In this document: one piece after another, positions 33,127 through 42,517 of the stretch
How the letters are laid out: each line of letters starts with the position of its first letter
How positions within the stretch are numbered: position 1 is the stretch's first letter
Origin: Pseudomonas lini
GTDB taxonomy: Bacteria; Pseudomonadota; Gammaproteobacteria; Pseudomonadales; Pseudomonadaceae
NCBI RefSeq assembly: GCF_030812475.1
Contig: NZ_JAUSSR010000023.1
Location: 1-55,977 of the forward strand
Reading direction: 5' to 3'
DNA length: 55,977 nucleotides
Translations under genes and position numbers: made by a program
Notes under the pieces: model-generated
The model's input: the letters and a program-made list of their open reading frames with translations, nothing else
Databases searched by the model: none
Told to the model about the DNA's origin: nothing

Positions 33127-33384
33127 TCAGCGCAACGACACCAGTGTCAGCCCGATCACCGCCGCCAGGACCACCGCCCAGCTCAGCATCAACCGGCGCC
33201 ACAGCCGCGGGGCGTGACGCATTTCCATGAAGCCGTCGGCGATCAGCCAGGCCTTGCCGACGGCCACCAGCAGGATGGCGATCGTCAACAGCCGGGTATC
33301 CTCGGCACGCCCCAGCAGCACGGTGCACACGCTCAACGCGGCCAACGCCGCCCAGCAGACGAGCAAATCCCTGGAAACAGACAT
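33127..33384 (-). CDS. norF: NorF-like small membrane protein (COX4-type)
   Basis: The 85-residue protein has three predicted membrane helices with DGFMEMRHAPRLWR between the second and third, the pattern of cytochrome-oxidase subunit IV-like proteins and NorF. It is the third gene of nirQ-norE-norF (P. aeruginosa PA0522 position). ATG 33384 is preferred over a GTG two codons upstream because GAGG lies 5 nt before it. The role in NO reductase function is accessory and poorly known. Confidence 0.8.
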   Translation of the reverse strand: MSVSRDLLVCWAALAALSVCTVLLGRAEDTRLLTIAILLVAVGKAWLIADGFMEMRHAPRLWRRLMLSWAVVLAAVIGLTLVSLR

Positions 33385-33394
33385 GTTCACCTCG

Positions 33395-33982
33395 TCAACT
33401 CAGCACGTAGACCAGCGGAAACAGCACGACCCAGATCAGATCGACCATGTGCCAATACAACACCCCGGACTCAAAGCCGCTGCGGTTCTCGGCGTCGTAC
33501 AAACTGCGACGGCAGCGCTCGGCCAGCCAGCCGAGAATGACCATGCCGAGCACGACATGGAGAAAGTGGAACCCGGTGAGGATCCAGTAGAGGGTGAAAA
33601 AGGTGTTGTGCTCCATGCCCAGCCCCAAGTCCAGCAAGTGGTGGTACTCGGCGAGCTTCAACAGCACATAGACACTGGCGGCGAGCAGCGCTGCCAGCAG
33701 GTAGACCGCGCCACGGCGAGGCCGTGAGCGCCTGACCTGTTCCTGGGCCAGCGCGGCGAACAGCCCACCGGTCAGCAGGCTCAGGGTCATCGCCAGGCCA
33801 GTAGAGGTGTCGAGCAACAGCCGGCTGTCGCTGAACATCTGCGGCTTGAGGGCCTGGGTCACGGCGAACGCCAGGATCAGGATGGCGAATACCGACAGCT
33901 CGGCCAGGATGAAAAACCACATCGCCAGATCGCCCGGCAAGTGGCCCCGCTTAACCGCTGTGAACTCAGCCGAAGTGGACAT
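33395..33982 (-). CDS. norE: NorE, cytochrome c oxidase subunit III-like protein
   Basis: A COX3-fold membrane protein (called NirO or NorE in pseudomonads) of about 195 residues with five helices. Signatures are GDLAMWFFILAELSVFAI, HNTFFTLYWILTGFHFLHVVLG and the C-terminal YWHMVDLIWVVLFPLVYV. It supports NO reductase in vivo. The start overlaps the nirQ end by 17 bp; an ATG three codons upstream (33991) is possible. Confidence 0.88.
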   Translation of the reverse strand: MSTSAEFTAVKRGHLPGDLAMWFFILAELSVFAILILAFAVTQALKPQMFSDSRLLLDTSTGLAMTLSLLTGGLFAALAQEQVRRSRPRRGAVYLLAALLAASVYVLLKLAEYHHLLDLGLGMEHNTFFTLYWILTGFHFLHVVLGMVILGWLAERCRRSLYDAENRSGFESGVLYWHMVDLIWVVLFPLVYVLS

Positions 33983-34769
33983 CGACCACATCCATGAGCG
34001 CCGCGACGGTCAGGGGATCATCGCTCAGCGGTTCGGCCAGGCAGGCCATGCACGCTTCCCGCGGGCTCATGCCGGCGCCGATCATGCGCGCGGTGAAAAT
34101 CAGCAGGCGGGTCGAGGCGACTTCCTCCAGGTCGTGCTGGTCGAGCCGACGCAGGGCCTGCCCCAGCCTGACCACTTGCGCCGCCAGCGCGTTGTCCACC
34201 TGGGCCTCCCTGGCGACGATGCGCTCTTCATCGGCCACCGGCGGGTAGCCGAAGCGCATCGCCACGAAGCGTTGTCGGGTACTGGGTTTCATGCCTTTGA
34301 GCAGGTTCTGGTATCCGGGGTTGTACGACACCACCAGCATGAAAGAAGGCGGAGCCTTGAGCACTTCGCCGGTGCGTTCCAGGAACAGTTCGCGCCGATC
34401 GTCTGCCAGGGGATGCAGGACGACCACAGTGTCCTGGCGCGCCTCGACCACTTCGTCCAGGTAGCAAATGCCGCCTTCACGCACCGCGCGGGTCAACGGG
34501 CCGTCCTGCCACCAGGTGCCCTGGGCACCGATCAAATGGCGGCCGATCAGGTCGGCGGCGCTCAGGTCGTCGTGGCAGGCCACGGTGTACAGCGGCAGCT
34601 TCAACCGATGGGCCATGTGCTGGACGAAGCGGGTCTTGCCGCACCCCGTCGGCCCCTTGATCAGCACCGGCATGCCGTGATGCCAGGCTTGCTCGAACAG
34701 CGCCTCCTCATTATTCAGCGGTTGATAAAAGGGTTCGATCGGGTGTGCGCTAGACGGGACTCGGTCCAT
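33966..34769 (-). CDS. nirQ: NirQ/NorQ MoxR-type AAA+ ATPase
   Basis: NirQ pairs with NorD to mature NO reductase and aid nitrite reductase. The 267-residue protein has Walker A GPTGCGKT (39-46), Walker B GICYLDEV and the MoxR sensor segment LVVSYNPGYQ. It is divergent from nirS and shares its Dnr-box region; with the box centred at 34857.5 the predicted start of transcription is 47 bp before this ATG. Confidence 0.94.
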   Translation of the reverse strand: MDRVPSSAHPIEPFYQPLNNEEALFEQAWHHGMPVLIKGPTGCGKTRFVQHMAHRLKLPLYTVACHDDLSAADLIGRHLIGAQGTWWQDGPLTRAVREGGICYLDEVVEARQDTVVVLHPLADDRRELFLERTGEVLKAPPSFMLVVSYNPGYQNLLKGMKPSTRQRFVAMRFGYPPVADEERIVAREAQVDNALAAQVVRLGQALRRLDQHDLEEVASTRLLIFTARMIGAGMSPREACMACLAEPLSDDPLTVAALMDVVDVHFG

Positions 34770-34850
34770 GGGCTGCCTGCTCCAAAAGCGGATTCAAGCC
34801 ACACGCTACGGGCCCCTGCGACAACCTGGCAAGGGGCCTGGCCGGCAAAC

Positions 34851-34864
34851 TTGATCGCCGTCAA
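34851..34864. promoter_or_regulatory. Dnr box shared by nirQ and nirS
   Basis: TTGATCGCCGTCAA matches TTGAT-N4-RTCAA. It is the only box in the 198-bp gap between divergent nirQ and nirS and is placed so that class II activation could serve either side. Confidence 0.85.
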
Positions 34865-34967
34865 GCGAGCATTGGCGCCTTGGGCATAGCCTTGCAGCGC
34901 ACTAAGAACCTGCGTTCTGCGCTGCCGTTTCAGCACATCGCAAAGGTCTTGCCTGAGGAGAAATGGA

Positions 34968-36656
34968 ATGCTGATCAGCAACAGAAGAACGTTTGCCCTG
35001 ACCCTCGCCACATTGTGTTCGTCACTGGCCCTGGCGGTGAGTCATGCCGCCAGCGCCGAAGAGCCCGCCGCCGCGGCCAACCCGCCCATGGTCAAGACCG
35101 CCGGCGCGCCGGACATGAGCCAGGCCGAATTCGACGCGTCCAAGGAAATCTATTTCCAGCGTTGCGCCGGCTGCCACGGTGTCCTGCGCAAAGGGGCCAC
35201 GGGCAAACCACTGACACCGGACATCACCCAGAACCGCGGCCAACCGTTTCTGGAGGCCTTGATCACCTACGGGTCACCGGCGGGCATGCCGAACTGGGGG
35301 ACGTCCAACGCGCTGACCAAGGATCAGATCACGGTCATGGCCAAGTTCATCCAGCACACGCCGCCGACGCCGCCGGAATGGGGCATGGCCGAGACGCTCA
35401 AGACCTGGAAGGTGCTGGTCAAACCCGAGGACCGTCCCAAGAAGCAACTGAGCAAACTCAACCTGCCCAACCTGTTTTCGGTGACCTTGCGCGATGACGG
35501 CAAGATCGCGCTGATTGATGGCGACAACAAGAAAATCGTCAAGTTGATCGAGACCGGTTATGCGGTGCACATCTCGCGCATCTCCGCCTCGGGTCGCTAC
35601 CTGCTGGTGATCGGCCGCGACGCGCGGATCGACATGATCGACCTGTGGCCGCTGGAGCCGACCAAGGTCGCCGAAGTCAAGGTGGGCATCGAGGCGCGCT
35701 CGGTCGAGACCTCCAAGTTCAAGGGCTACGAAGACAAATACACGGTCGCCGGCTCCTACTGGCCGCCACAGTTCACCATCATGGATGGCGAAACCCTGGA
35801 GCCCAAACAGATCGTCTCGACCCGTGGCATGACCGTCGACAAGCAGGACTATCACCCGGAACCCCGGGTCGCGGCGATCATCGCCTCCCACGAATGGCCG
35901 GAGTTCATCGTCAACGTCAAGGAAACCGGCAAGGTCATGCTGGTCAATTACCAGGACATCAAGAACCTCACCGTCACCTACATCGATGCCGCGCCCTTCC
36001 TGCATGACGGCGGTTGGGACAGCACGCACCGTTACTTCATGACCGCCGCCAACAACTCGAACAAGGTCGCCGTGATCGACTCCAAAGAGCGCAAGCTGAC
36101 CGCGCTGGTGGACGTCGGCAAAACCCCGCACCCGGGCCGCGGCGCCAACTTCAACCACCCGACCTACGGACCGGTCTGGGCCACCAGCCACCTCGGTGAC
36201 GACGGCATCTCGCTGATCGGCACCGACCCGACCAAACACCCGCAATACGCCTGGAAACAGGTCGCCTCGCTCAAGGGCCAGGGTGGCGGTTCGCTGTTCA
36301 TCAAGACCCACCCCAAGTCCCGTCACCTGTACGTCGACACCACTCTCAACCCGGACACCAAGCTGAGTCAGTCGGTGGCGGTGTTCAACCTCGACAGGCT
36401 CGACGCTGGCTACACCGTGCTGCCGATCGCCGAATACGCAGGCATCAAGCAAGGCGCCATGCGGGTGGTGCAACCGGAATACAACAAGGCCGGCGATGAA
36501 GTCTGGTTCTCCGTGTGGAGCGGCCAGGCCGACGAATCGGCGCTGGTGGTGATCGACGACAAAACACTGAAGCTCAAAGCAGTCATCAAGGACAAACGAC
36601 TGATCACGCCCACCGGGAAGTTCAACGTCTACAACACCCAACACGACATCTATTGA
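34968..36656 (+). CDS. nirS: Cytochrome cd1 nitrite reductase NirS
   Basis: NirS is a periplasmic homodimer that reduces nitrite to NO. The 562-residue protein has a signal peptide (cleavage near AASA, 27-30), the c-heme motif C66-AG-C69-H70 and the eight-bladed propeller that binds heme d1, including LYVDTTLNPD and the active-site-side segment DGGWDSTHRYFMTAAN. SD GAGGAG precedes the ATG. It heads nirSMCFDLGHJEN. Confidence 0.98.
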   Translation: MLISNRRTFALTLATLCSSLALAVSHAASAEEPAAAANPPMVKTAGAPDMSQAEFDASKEIYFQRCAGCHGVLRKGATGKPLTPDITQNRGQPFLEALITYGSPAGMPNWGTSNALTKDQITVMAKFIQHTPPTPPEWGMAETLKTWKVLVKPEDRPKKQLSKLNLPNLFSVTLRDDGKIALIDGDNKKIVKLIETGYAVHISRISASGRYLLVIGRDARIDMIDLWPLEPTKVAEVKVGIEARSVETSKFKGYEDKYTVAGSYWPPQFTIMDGETLEPKQIVSTRGMTVDKQDYHPEPRVAAIIASHEWPEFIVNVKETGKVMLVNYQDIKNLTVTYIDAAPFLHDGGWDSTHRYFMTAANNSNKVAVIDSKERKLTALVDVGKTPHPGRGANFNHPTYGPVWATSHLGDDGISLIGTDPTKHPQYAWKQVASLKGQGGGSLFIKTHPKSRHLYVDTTLNPDTKLSQSVAVFNLDRLDAGYTVLPIAEYAGIKQGAMRVVQPEYNKAGDEVWFSVWSGQADESALVVIDDKTLKLKAVIKDKRLITPTGKFNVYNTQHDIY

Positions 36657-36680
36657 GCTCCATCAATGTAAGGAACCACC

Positions 36681-36998
36681 ATGAAAAATACACTGTTTTC
36701 ACTGTTCGCCCTGACCGCTGCGCTGTGCGTGCAGCCGGCCATGGCTGCCGATGACGGCCCGGCGTTGTTCAAGAGCAAACCCTGCGCCGCCTGCCATACC
36801 ATCGACACCAAGCTGGTGGGCCCCGCGCTCAAGGATGTCGCGGCCAAGAATGCGGGCGTGGCCGGGGCCGCGGACACACTGGCCGGCCACATCAAGAACG
36901 GCACATCAGGCAACTGGGGGCCGATGCCTATGCCCGCCAACCCCGTGACGGATGAAGAAGCGAAAATTCTCGCGACCTGGGTACTGACGCTCAAATAA
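36681..36998 (+). CDS. nirM: Cytochrome c551 NirM
   Basis: NirM is a small periplasmic electron donor to NirS. The 105-residue precursor has a signal ending AMA and the heme motif C35-AA-C38-H39 with a distal Met in GPMPMP. It lies 24 bp after nirS with SD AAGGAA. Confidence 0.96.
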   Translation: MKNTLFSLFALTAALCVQPAMAADDGPALFKSKPCAACHTIDTKLVGPALKDVAAKNAGVAGAADTLAGHIKNGTSGNWGPMPMPANPVTDEEAKILATWVLTLK

Positions 36999-37014
36999 CC
37001 GCCTGGAGGGCGTC

Positions 37015-37341
37015 ATGAAGGTCTATCGACACGCTGTGATGGTGACGACCCTCCTCCTCATTTGCACCACCGCGGTTGCGATACCGGACCCCAAGCGTCA
37101 GGCGCAACTCGAACACCTGTTGAGCCAGGACTGTGGCGCCTGCCATGGGCTGCACATGACCGGCGGGCTGGGCCCCGAACTGACCCGCGCGGCACTGGCC
37201 GGCAAGTCCAGGGAAAGCTTGGTAGCCACCGTCAGCCACGGCCGGCCGGGCACCGCCATGCCCGGTTGGACCCCATTGCTCAGCCCGGACGACATCCGGT
37301 GGCTGGTCGATCTTCTTCTCCAGGGATACCCCGCACCATGA
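37015..37341 (+). CDS. nirC: Cytochrome c55X NirC
   Basis: A 108-residue periplasmic c-type cytochrome with signal peptide, heme motif C40-GA-C43-H44 and Met in TAMPGW. It is thought to pass electrons during heme d1 maturation. It overlaps nirF by 4 bp (ATGA). Confidence 0.93.
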   Translation: MKVYRHAVMVTTLLLICTTAVAIPDPKRQAQLEHLLSQDCGACHGLHMTGGLGPELTRAALAGKSRESLVATVSHGRPGTAMPGWTPLLSPDDIRWLVDLLLQGYPAP

Positions 37342-38516
37342 TCCGATCACTCCTGTTGTCAGCGGCGACCGGGCTGCTGTTGTCCGCTTGCGTCCAGCCA
37401 CCGTTGCGTGGCACCGGCGATCTGGGCGTGGTGGTGGAGCGCGCCACGGGCAGCGTGCAAATCATCGAAAGCGACACCCGCACCGCCCTGGCCCGACTCG
37501 AGGGTTTCGGTGACCTGTCCCATGCCTCGGTGGTGTTCTCCCGCGACCAGCGCTACGCCTATGTATTCGGCCGCGACGGTGGCTTGAGCAAAATCGATCT
37601 GCTGACCCGGCGCATCGAGCATCGAATCATTCAGGGCGGTAACAGCATCGGCGGCGCCATCAGTCAGGACGGCAAGTTGATCGCGGTGTCCAACTACGTG
37701 CCCGGCGGGGTCAAGGTGTTCGATGCCGCCACGCTGCAGCTGGTGGCCGACATTCCGGCCACGCTCCTGGCCGATGGCAGCAAACGCTCACGGGTGGTCG
37801 GCCTGGTCGACGCCCCGGGACAACGCTTTGTGTTCAGCCTGTTCGATACCGGCGAAATCTGGACTGCCGACTTCAGCCAGGGCAATACGCCCCGGATCAG
37901 CCGCTTCACCGACATTGGCCAGCAGCCCTACGACGCCCTTATCACCCCGGATGGGCGCTACTACATGGCCGGGCTGTTCGGCGAGGACGGCATGGCGCAA
38001 CTCGACCTCTGGCATCCGGAGCGCGGGGTGCAGCGGGTGCTCGGCGATTACGGACGCGGACAAGTGAAACTGCCCGTCTACAAGATGCCGCACCTGGAAG
38101 GCTGGGCCGTCGCCGACAACCAGGCTTTCGTGCCCGCCGTTGGCCATCACCAGGTGCTGGTGATGGACTCGCGCACCTGGAAGCAGACGGCGGTCATCCC
38201 GGTCGCCGGCCAACCGGTGTTTGTCACGTCGCGGCCGGACGGTCGCCAGCTATGGGTCAACTTCGCCTACCCGGACAACGATCGGGTCCAGGTCATCGAC
38301 AGCGAAACCCATTCCGTGATCGCCGACCTTCGACCGGGACCGGCCGTGTTGCATATGGAATTCACCGCCCGTGGCGACCAACTGTGGCTGTCGCTGCGCG
38401 ACGGCGGTCAGGTTCAGGTCTGGGATCCGTACCGGCTGACGCTGCTGGGCAGCCTGCCGGCCACCGCGCCGAGCGGCATCTTCTTCAGCAGCCGCGCGCA
38501 AAAAATGGGGTATTGA
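37338..38516 (+). CDS. nirF: Heme d1 biosynthesis protein NirF
   Basis: NirF is a propeller protein related to the d1 domain of NirS; it acts late in heme d1 synthesis in the periplasm. The 392-residue product starts with a lipoprotein-type signal (LLLSAC, lipidation Cys near 19), so it is probably membrane-anchored. There is no CxxCH. The start at 37338 overlaps the nirC stop; a longer forward frame from 37062 is only the nirC region in another frame. Confidence 0.94.
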   Translation: MIRSLLLSAATGLLLSACVQPPLRGTGDLGVVVERATGSVQIIESDTRTALARLEGFGDLSHASVVFSRDQRYAYVFGRDGGLSKIDLLTRRIEHRIIQGGNSIGGAISQDGKLIAVSNYVPGGVKVFDAATLQLVADIPATLLADGSKRSRVVGLVDAPGQRFVFSLFDTGEIWTADFSQGNTPRISRFTDIGQQPYDALITPDGRYYMAGLFGEDGMAQLDLWHPERGVQRVLGDYGRGQVKLPVYKMPHLEGWAVADNQAFVPAVGHHQVLVMDSRTWKQTAVIPVAGQPVFVTSRPDGRQLWVNFAYPDNDRVQVIDSETHSVIADLRPGPAVLHMEFTARGDQLWLSLRDGGQVQVWDPYRLTLLGSLPATAPSGIFFSSRAQKMGY

Positions 38517-38517
38517 A

Positions 38518-38976
38518 ATGAACCTGGACCTGCTCAGCCGCCAACTGATCGACCGCTTCCAGCACGGCATGCCGCTGTGCCCGGAACCTTACAAGGAAAT
38601 GGCGCGGATCCTCGGATGCCGCGAGTCGCAAATACTGGCTTGCCTGCAAGAAATGGATCAGGCCGGCAGCCTGTCACGGATCGGCCCGGTGTTCGAACAC
38701 AGCCGCGCCGGGGCCAGCACCCTCGCCGCCCTCGCCGTGCCCGCCGAACGCCTGCAACAGGTCGCCGAACGCGTGAGCCAATACCCGGAGGTCAATCACA
38801 ACTACGCCCGGGAGCATTTCTACAACCTGTGGTTTGTACTGACCGGCCCTGATCGCCCACACCTCGACCGGGTGCTCAAGGAACTCGAGCGCGACACCGG
38901 CCTGATGCCGCTGGACCTGCCGATGGTGACCGCGTTTCGCATCGACCTCGGCTTCGCCCTGGGAGACACCCCATGA
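38518..38976 (+). CDS. nirD: Siroheme decarboxylase subunit NirD
   Basis: This Lrp/AsnC-fold protein of 152 residues acts with NirL, NirG and NirH to decarboxylate siroheme to 12,18-didecarboxysiroheme. It has a winged helix (about 15-65) and the RAM-type half with VNHNYAREHFYNLWFVLTG, which carries the His proposed for catalysis. It shares this motif with NirG. Its start lies 1 bp after nirF. Confidence 0.94.
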   Translation: MNLDLLSRQLIDRFQHGMPLCPEPYKEMARILGCRESQILACLQEMDQAGSLSRIGPVFEHSRAGASTLAALAVPAERLQQVAERVSQYPEVNHNYAREHFYNLWFVLTGPDRPHLDRVLKELERDTGLMPLDLPMVTAFRIDLGFALGDTP

Positions 38977-39488
38977 TGCCCGGGTTGAGCGCCAAACAGG
39001 CACTGGCCCTGCGTCGGCACCTGGAAGCCGGGTTGCCGCGGGTAGCGCGGCCCTATCAGGTCCTCGCCGAACGGATCAAGGGCAACGAGCACCAGGTGCT
39101 CGTGCAAATGCACCGGTGGCAGGCGCAAGGGCTGTTCCGTCGGGTGGGCCTGGTGCTCAACCACCGCGCCCTGGGCTTTACCGCCAACGCCATGCTGGTG
39201 CTGGATGTTCCGGACGCGCTGATCGATGAAGTCGGCCAGCGCCTGGGCCGGGCTTCCGGGATCAACCTTTGCTATCAACGGCCTCGGCGTTTGCCGCAGT
39301 GGCGCTACAACCTGTTCTGCATGATCCACGGGCGGCAACGGGACCAGGTCGAGGCGCAGGTTCAAGCGTTGCTGCAAGCACAACTGCTGAGCGACCTGCC
39401 CCACCAATTGCTGTTCAGCAGCCACGCCTTCAAACAATGCGGTGGACGCTATGCCCTTTCGCCAACAGGAGCATCCCTGCATGGATGA
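38973..39488 (+). CDS. nirL: Siroheme decarboxylase subunit NirL
   Basis: This Lrp-like subunit (171 residues) has the second-type motif CYQRPRRLPQWRYNLFCMIHG, shared with NirH. It overlaps nirD as ATGATG, so either Met is possible; GGGAGA lies 7 nt upstream. The C-terminal end overlaps the nirG start by 8 bp. Confidence 0.93.
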   Translation: MMPGLSAKQALALRRHLEAGLPRVARPYQVLAERIKGNEHQVLVQMHRWQAQGLFRRVGLVLNHRALGFTANAMLVLDVPDALIDEVGQRLGRASGINLCYQRPRRLPQWRYNLFCMIHGRQRDQVEAQVQALLQAQLLSDLPHQLLFSSHAFKQCGGRYALSPTGASLHG

Positions 39489-39924
39489 TCTCGATCGTCG
39501 GCTGATCAACCGATTGCAACTGGGCCTGCCGCTGGTCCGCCATCCCTGGCAGGTCCTGGCCGCCGAACTGGACAGCAGCAGCCACGAACTGCTCGATCGC
39601 CTGCATGAATTGCTCGAGGACGGCGTGCTCACCCGATTCGGCCCGATGTTCGACATAGAGCGCATGGGTGGCGCCTTCACCCTCGCCGCGCTGGCGGTGC
39701 CGGAAGAGCGTTTCGACGCGGTCGCCGAGCAACTGCATGCCCTGCCTGAAGTGGCGCACAACTATCGGCGCGAACACCGCTGGAACATGTGGTTCGTGCT
39801 CGGCTGCGCGACCGAACACGCCATCGCCCAGACGCTGAAGCGCATCGAAACCCTGACCGGCCTGCCGCTGCTCAATTTGCCCAAAGAGGAGACCTACCAT
39901 GTCGGTCTGTATTTCCCGGCCTGA
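39481..39924 (+). CDS. nirG: Siroheme decarboxylase subunit NirG
   Basis: 147 residues, close to NirD: HNYRREHRWNMWFVLG matches HNYAREHFYNLWFVLTG there. ATG 39481 (MDDLDRRLINRL) follows CAGGAG in the nirL end. An in-frame ATG at 39442 exists but would lie deep within nirL. nirG-nirH looks like a duplication of nirD-nirL. Confidence 0.93.
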   Translation: MDDLDRRLINRLQLGLPLVRHPWQVLAAELDSSSHELLDRLHELLEDGVLTRFGPMFDIERMGGAFTLAALAVPEERFDAVAEQLHALPEVAHNYRREHRWNMWFVLGCATEHAIAQTLKRIETLTGLPLLNLPKEETYHVGLYFPA

Positions 39925-40402
39925 AGACACCCTCATCCAGCGTCTGATCGTGTTGACCCAGGCCGGTCTGCCTTTGCTGGAAGATCCATGGGCCTGGCTC
40001 GCCGAACAGTTGGGACTGAACATAGAAGCCACCCTGGATTTGCTCAAGCGCTTGCAAACCGAGGGCGCGATTCGGCGGATTGCTGCCGTGCCCAATCACT
40101 ACCGACTGGGCTATCGCCACAACGGCATGACGGTCTGGGATATACGCGACACCGATATGCCGCGTCTCGGTGCGCTGATCGGCGAGCAACCTTTTGTCAG
40201 CCACTGCTATCGCCGACCACGCCGCAGCACGTGGCGCTACAACCTGTTCGCCATGGTCCACGGGCGCAGCAGTGAAGAAATCGACAGCTACCGCGAACAC
40301 CTGCGCTACCTGCTGGGCGACGCCTGTGCCGCCGACGACATGCTGGTGAGCAGCCGCATCCTGAAGAAAACCGGTTTGCGCCTGCCGCCAACGCCACGCT
40401 GA
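39899..40402 (+). CDS. nirH: Siroheme decarboxylase subunit NirH
   Basis: 167 residues, Lrp-like, with CYRRPRRSTWRYNLFAMVHG matching NirL. The start overlaps the nirG end by 26 bp with GAGGAG just upstream, so translation is coupled. It completes the four separate NirD/L/G/H subunits, as in P. aeruginosa and P. stutzeri. Confidence 0.93.
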   Translation: MSVCISRPEDTLIQRLIVLTQAGLPLLEDPWAWLAEQLGLNIEATLDLLKRLQTEGAIRRIAAVPNHYRLGYRHNGMTVWDIRDTDMPRLGALIGEQPFVSHCYRRPRRSTWRYNLFAMVHGRSSEEIDSYREHLRYLLGDACAADDMLVSSRILKKTGLRLPPTPR

Positions 40403-40428
40403 ACACGCCCTGACTCAAGGAGAGAAGC

Positions 40429-41607
40429 ATGTTGAGGATCAGCCAATACCTGCGCGCGCTGGCCGGCCAGGCCCCCGTGCCCCGGACCAGCCCTCCGGGC
40501 AGCAACCGCCCGCCGGTGGTGATCTGGAACCTGCTCAGGCGTTGCAACCTGACCTGCAAGCACTGCTACGCCACCTCGGCTGACAGTGTCTTTCGCGACG
40601 AACTGGACACTGCCGCCGCGCTGGCCGTAATCGATGACTTGCAGGACGCCGGGGTGAAGGTGCTGATTCTATCCGGCGGCGAGCCGTTGTTGCGTGACGA
40701 TCTGTTCGTGCTCAGCACCTATGCCAGGGGCAAGGGTTTCTTCGTCGCCCTGTCCACCAACGGCACGCTGATCGATCAGCAGAACATCGCACAGATCAGC
40801 GCCGCGAGCTTCGACTATGTCGGGATCAGCATCGATGGCCTGGAAGCCACCCATGATGCCTTCCGCCAACTCAAGGGCAGCTTCGCCAGCTCCATGCAGG
40901 CGATCCGCCTCTGTCGCGAACAGGGGATTCGCGTCGGGCTGCGCACCACCCTGACCCAGGAGAACCATCAGCAATTACCCGCGCTGCTGGCGTTGATGCG
41001 CGAGTACGACGTGCAGAAGTTCTATCTGTCGCACCTCAACTACAGCGGCCGCGGCAAACGCAGTCGCCAGCTCGATGCGCAACAACAGATGAGCCGCGAG
41101 GCGATGACGCTGATCTTCGAAACTGCCTGGGAAGATATCCAGCAAGGCCGCGACAGCGACTTTGTCAGCGGCAACAACGATGCCGACGCCATCCTCCTGT
41201 TGCAATGGGCAGCCCTGCGTCTGCCCGAGCATTACCCGCGCCTGGAAAACATGCTTCGCGCCTGGGGCGGCAATGCCTCCGGCAGCGGCATCGCCAATAT
41301 CGACAACACCGGCGAAGTGCACCCGGACACCTATTGGTGGCAGCACTCGGTGGGCAATGTGCGGCGCACGCCGTTCCGCACCTTGTGGCTGGAGCGGCCG
41401 GATGCCTTGCTATTGAGACTGCGTAAACATCCCCGGGTGGTGGGCGGCCGCTGCGCCCATTGCCGCTGGCTGCCCATCTGCAACGGCAATACCCGCACCC
41501 GCGCCTGGGCCGAGGGCGATCTCTGGGGCCAGGACCCCGGTTGCCATCTCAGCGATGAAGAAATCGGTGTACCGCCGCCAACGCTCATCCCTTGCGTCAC
41601 CCACTGA
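40429..41607 (+). CDS. nirJ: Heme d1 biosynthesis radical SAM protein NirJ
   Basis: NirJ alters the propionate side chains of didecarboxysiroheme. The 392-residue protein has the radical-SAM motif C39-x3-C43-x2-C46 (RRCNLTCKHCYA), the GGEP motif (LSGGEPLL) and a SPASM-type C-terminal Cys set (CAHCRWLPICNG...DPGC) for a second cluster. SD AAGGAGAG precedes the ATG. Confidence 0.96.
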   Translation: MLRISQYLRALAGQAPVPRTSPPGSNRPPVVIWNLLRRCNLTCKHCYATSADSVFRDELDTAAALAVIDDLQDAGVKVLILSGGEPLLRDDLFVLSTYARGKGFFVALSTNGTLIDQQNIAQISAASFDYVGISIDGLEATHDAFRQLKGSFASSMQAIRLCREQGIRVGLRTTLTQENHQQLPALLALMREYDVQKFYLSHLNYSGRGKRSRQLDAQQQMSREAMTLIFETAWEDIQQGRDSDFVSGNNDADAILLLQWAALRLPEHYPRLENMLRAWGGNASGSGIANIDNTGEVHPDTYWWQHSVGNVRRTPFRTLWLERPDALLLRLRKHPRVVGGRCAHCRWLPICNGNTRTRAWAEGDLWGQDPGCHLSDEEIGVPPPTLIPCVTH

Positions 41608-41677
41608 TTCGCCCGTCCGGCACACCCGCTGATACAGGCTGGGGCCGGCCAACCTGATGAAGCACCAAGGACGTCCC

Positions 41678-42517
41678 ATGCCTCCATCAATTGCCCTGCC
41701 ACCCACACTCGAGTCCTCGTTCAGGCCAGGCGAAGTTGCCCTGGTCGGCGCCGGCCCCGGTGATCCACGCCTGCTGACCCTGCGCGCCTGGAGCCTGTTG
41801 ATGCAGGCCGACGCCGTGGTGTACGACCGGCTGATCAGCCCCGAATTGCTGACCCTGATCCCCCTCGCCTGCGCCCGGCATTACGTCGGCAAGGCCAGCG
41901 GCTGCCACAGCCTGCCCCAGGAACAGATCAACCAACTGCTGGTAGACCTCGCCGATCAAGGGCAGCGCGTGGTCCGGCTCAAGGGCGGCGACCCGTTCAT
42001 CTTCGGTCGCGGCGCCGAGGAGCTGGAGTACCTGTTGCAACGCGGCATCGACTGCCAGGTGGTCCCTGGGATAACCGCCGCGTCCGGCTGCAGCGCTTAC
42101 GCGGGCATCCCGCTGACCCACCGCGATCTGGTCAACTCCTGTCGGTTCATTACCGGCCATTTGCAACGTGACGGCGACTTGTCGCTGCCGTGGAGCAGCC
42201 TCGCCGACGGTAGCCAGACCCTGGTGTTCTACATGGGCCTGTCGAACCTGGGGGTCATCGCCGAACGACTGATCGAAGCCGGGCTGGCGGCCGATACACC
42301 GGCGGCGCTGATCTGCAATGGCACCCGTCCCGACCAGCATGTCGTCCGGGGTGTGCTGCGGCAGCTGCCGAGCCTGGCGCTGGAGTGTCCGCCGGGCATT
42401 CCGACATTGACGGTGATTGGCGAAGTGGTTGATCTGTTCGCCACGCAACAGATGGATTTCCCGGCGCGCTTCTACCCCGCTCAAGCGCAGCCACGCCGCA
42501 GCAAGGTGGTGGCATGA
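41678..42517 (+). CDS. nirE: Uroporphyrinogen-III C-methyltransferase NirE
   Basis: SUMT makes precorrin-2 for heme d1. The 279-residue protein has the SAM-dependent tetrapyrrole methylase signatures LVGAGPGDPRLLTLRA, YDRLIS, VRLKGGDPFIFGRGAEE and the VPGITAASG loop. ATG 41678 follows AAGGA; an in-frame ATG at 41657 lacks an SD. It overlaps nirN by 4 bp (ATGA). Confidence 0.95.
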   Translation: MPPSIALPPTLESSFRPGEVALVGAGPGDPRLLTLRAWSLLMQADAVVYDRLISPELLTLIPLACARHYVGKASGCHSLPQEQINQLLVDLADQGQRVVRLKGGDPFIFGRGAEELEYLLQRGIDCQVVPGITAASGCSAYAGIPLTHRDLVNSCRFITGHLQRDGDLSLPWSSLADGSQTLVFYMGLSNLGVIAERLIEAGLAADTPAALICNGTRPDQHVVRGVLRQLPSLALECPPGIPTLTVIGEVVDLFATQQMDFPARFYPAQAQPRRSKVVA

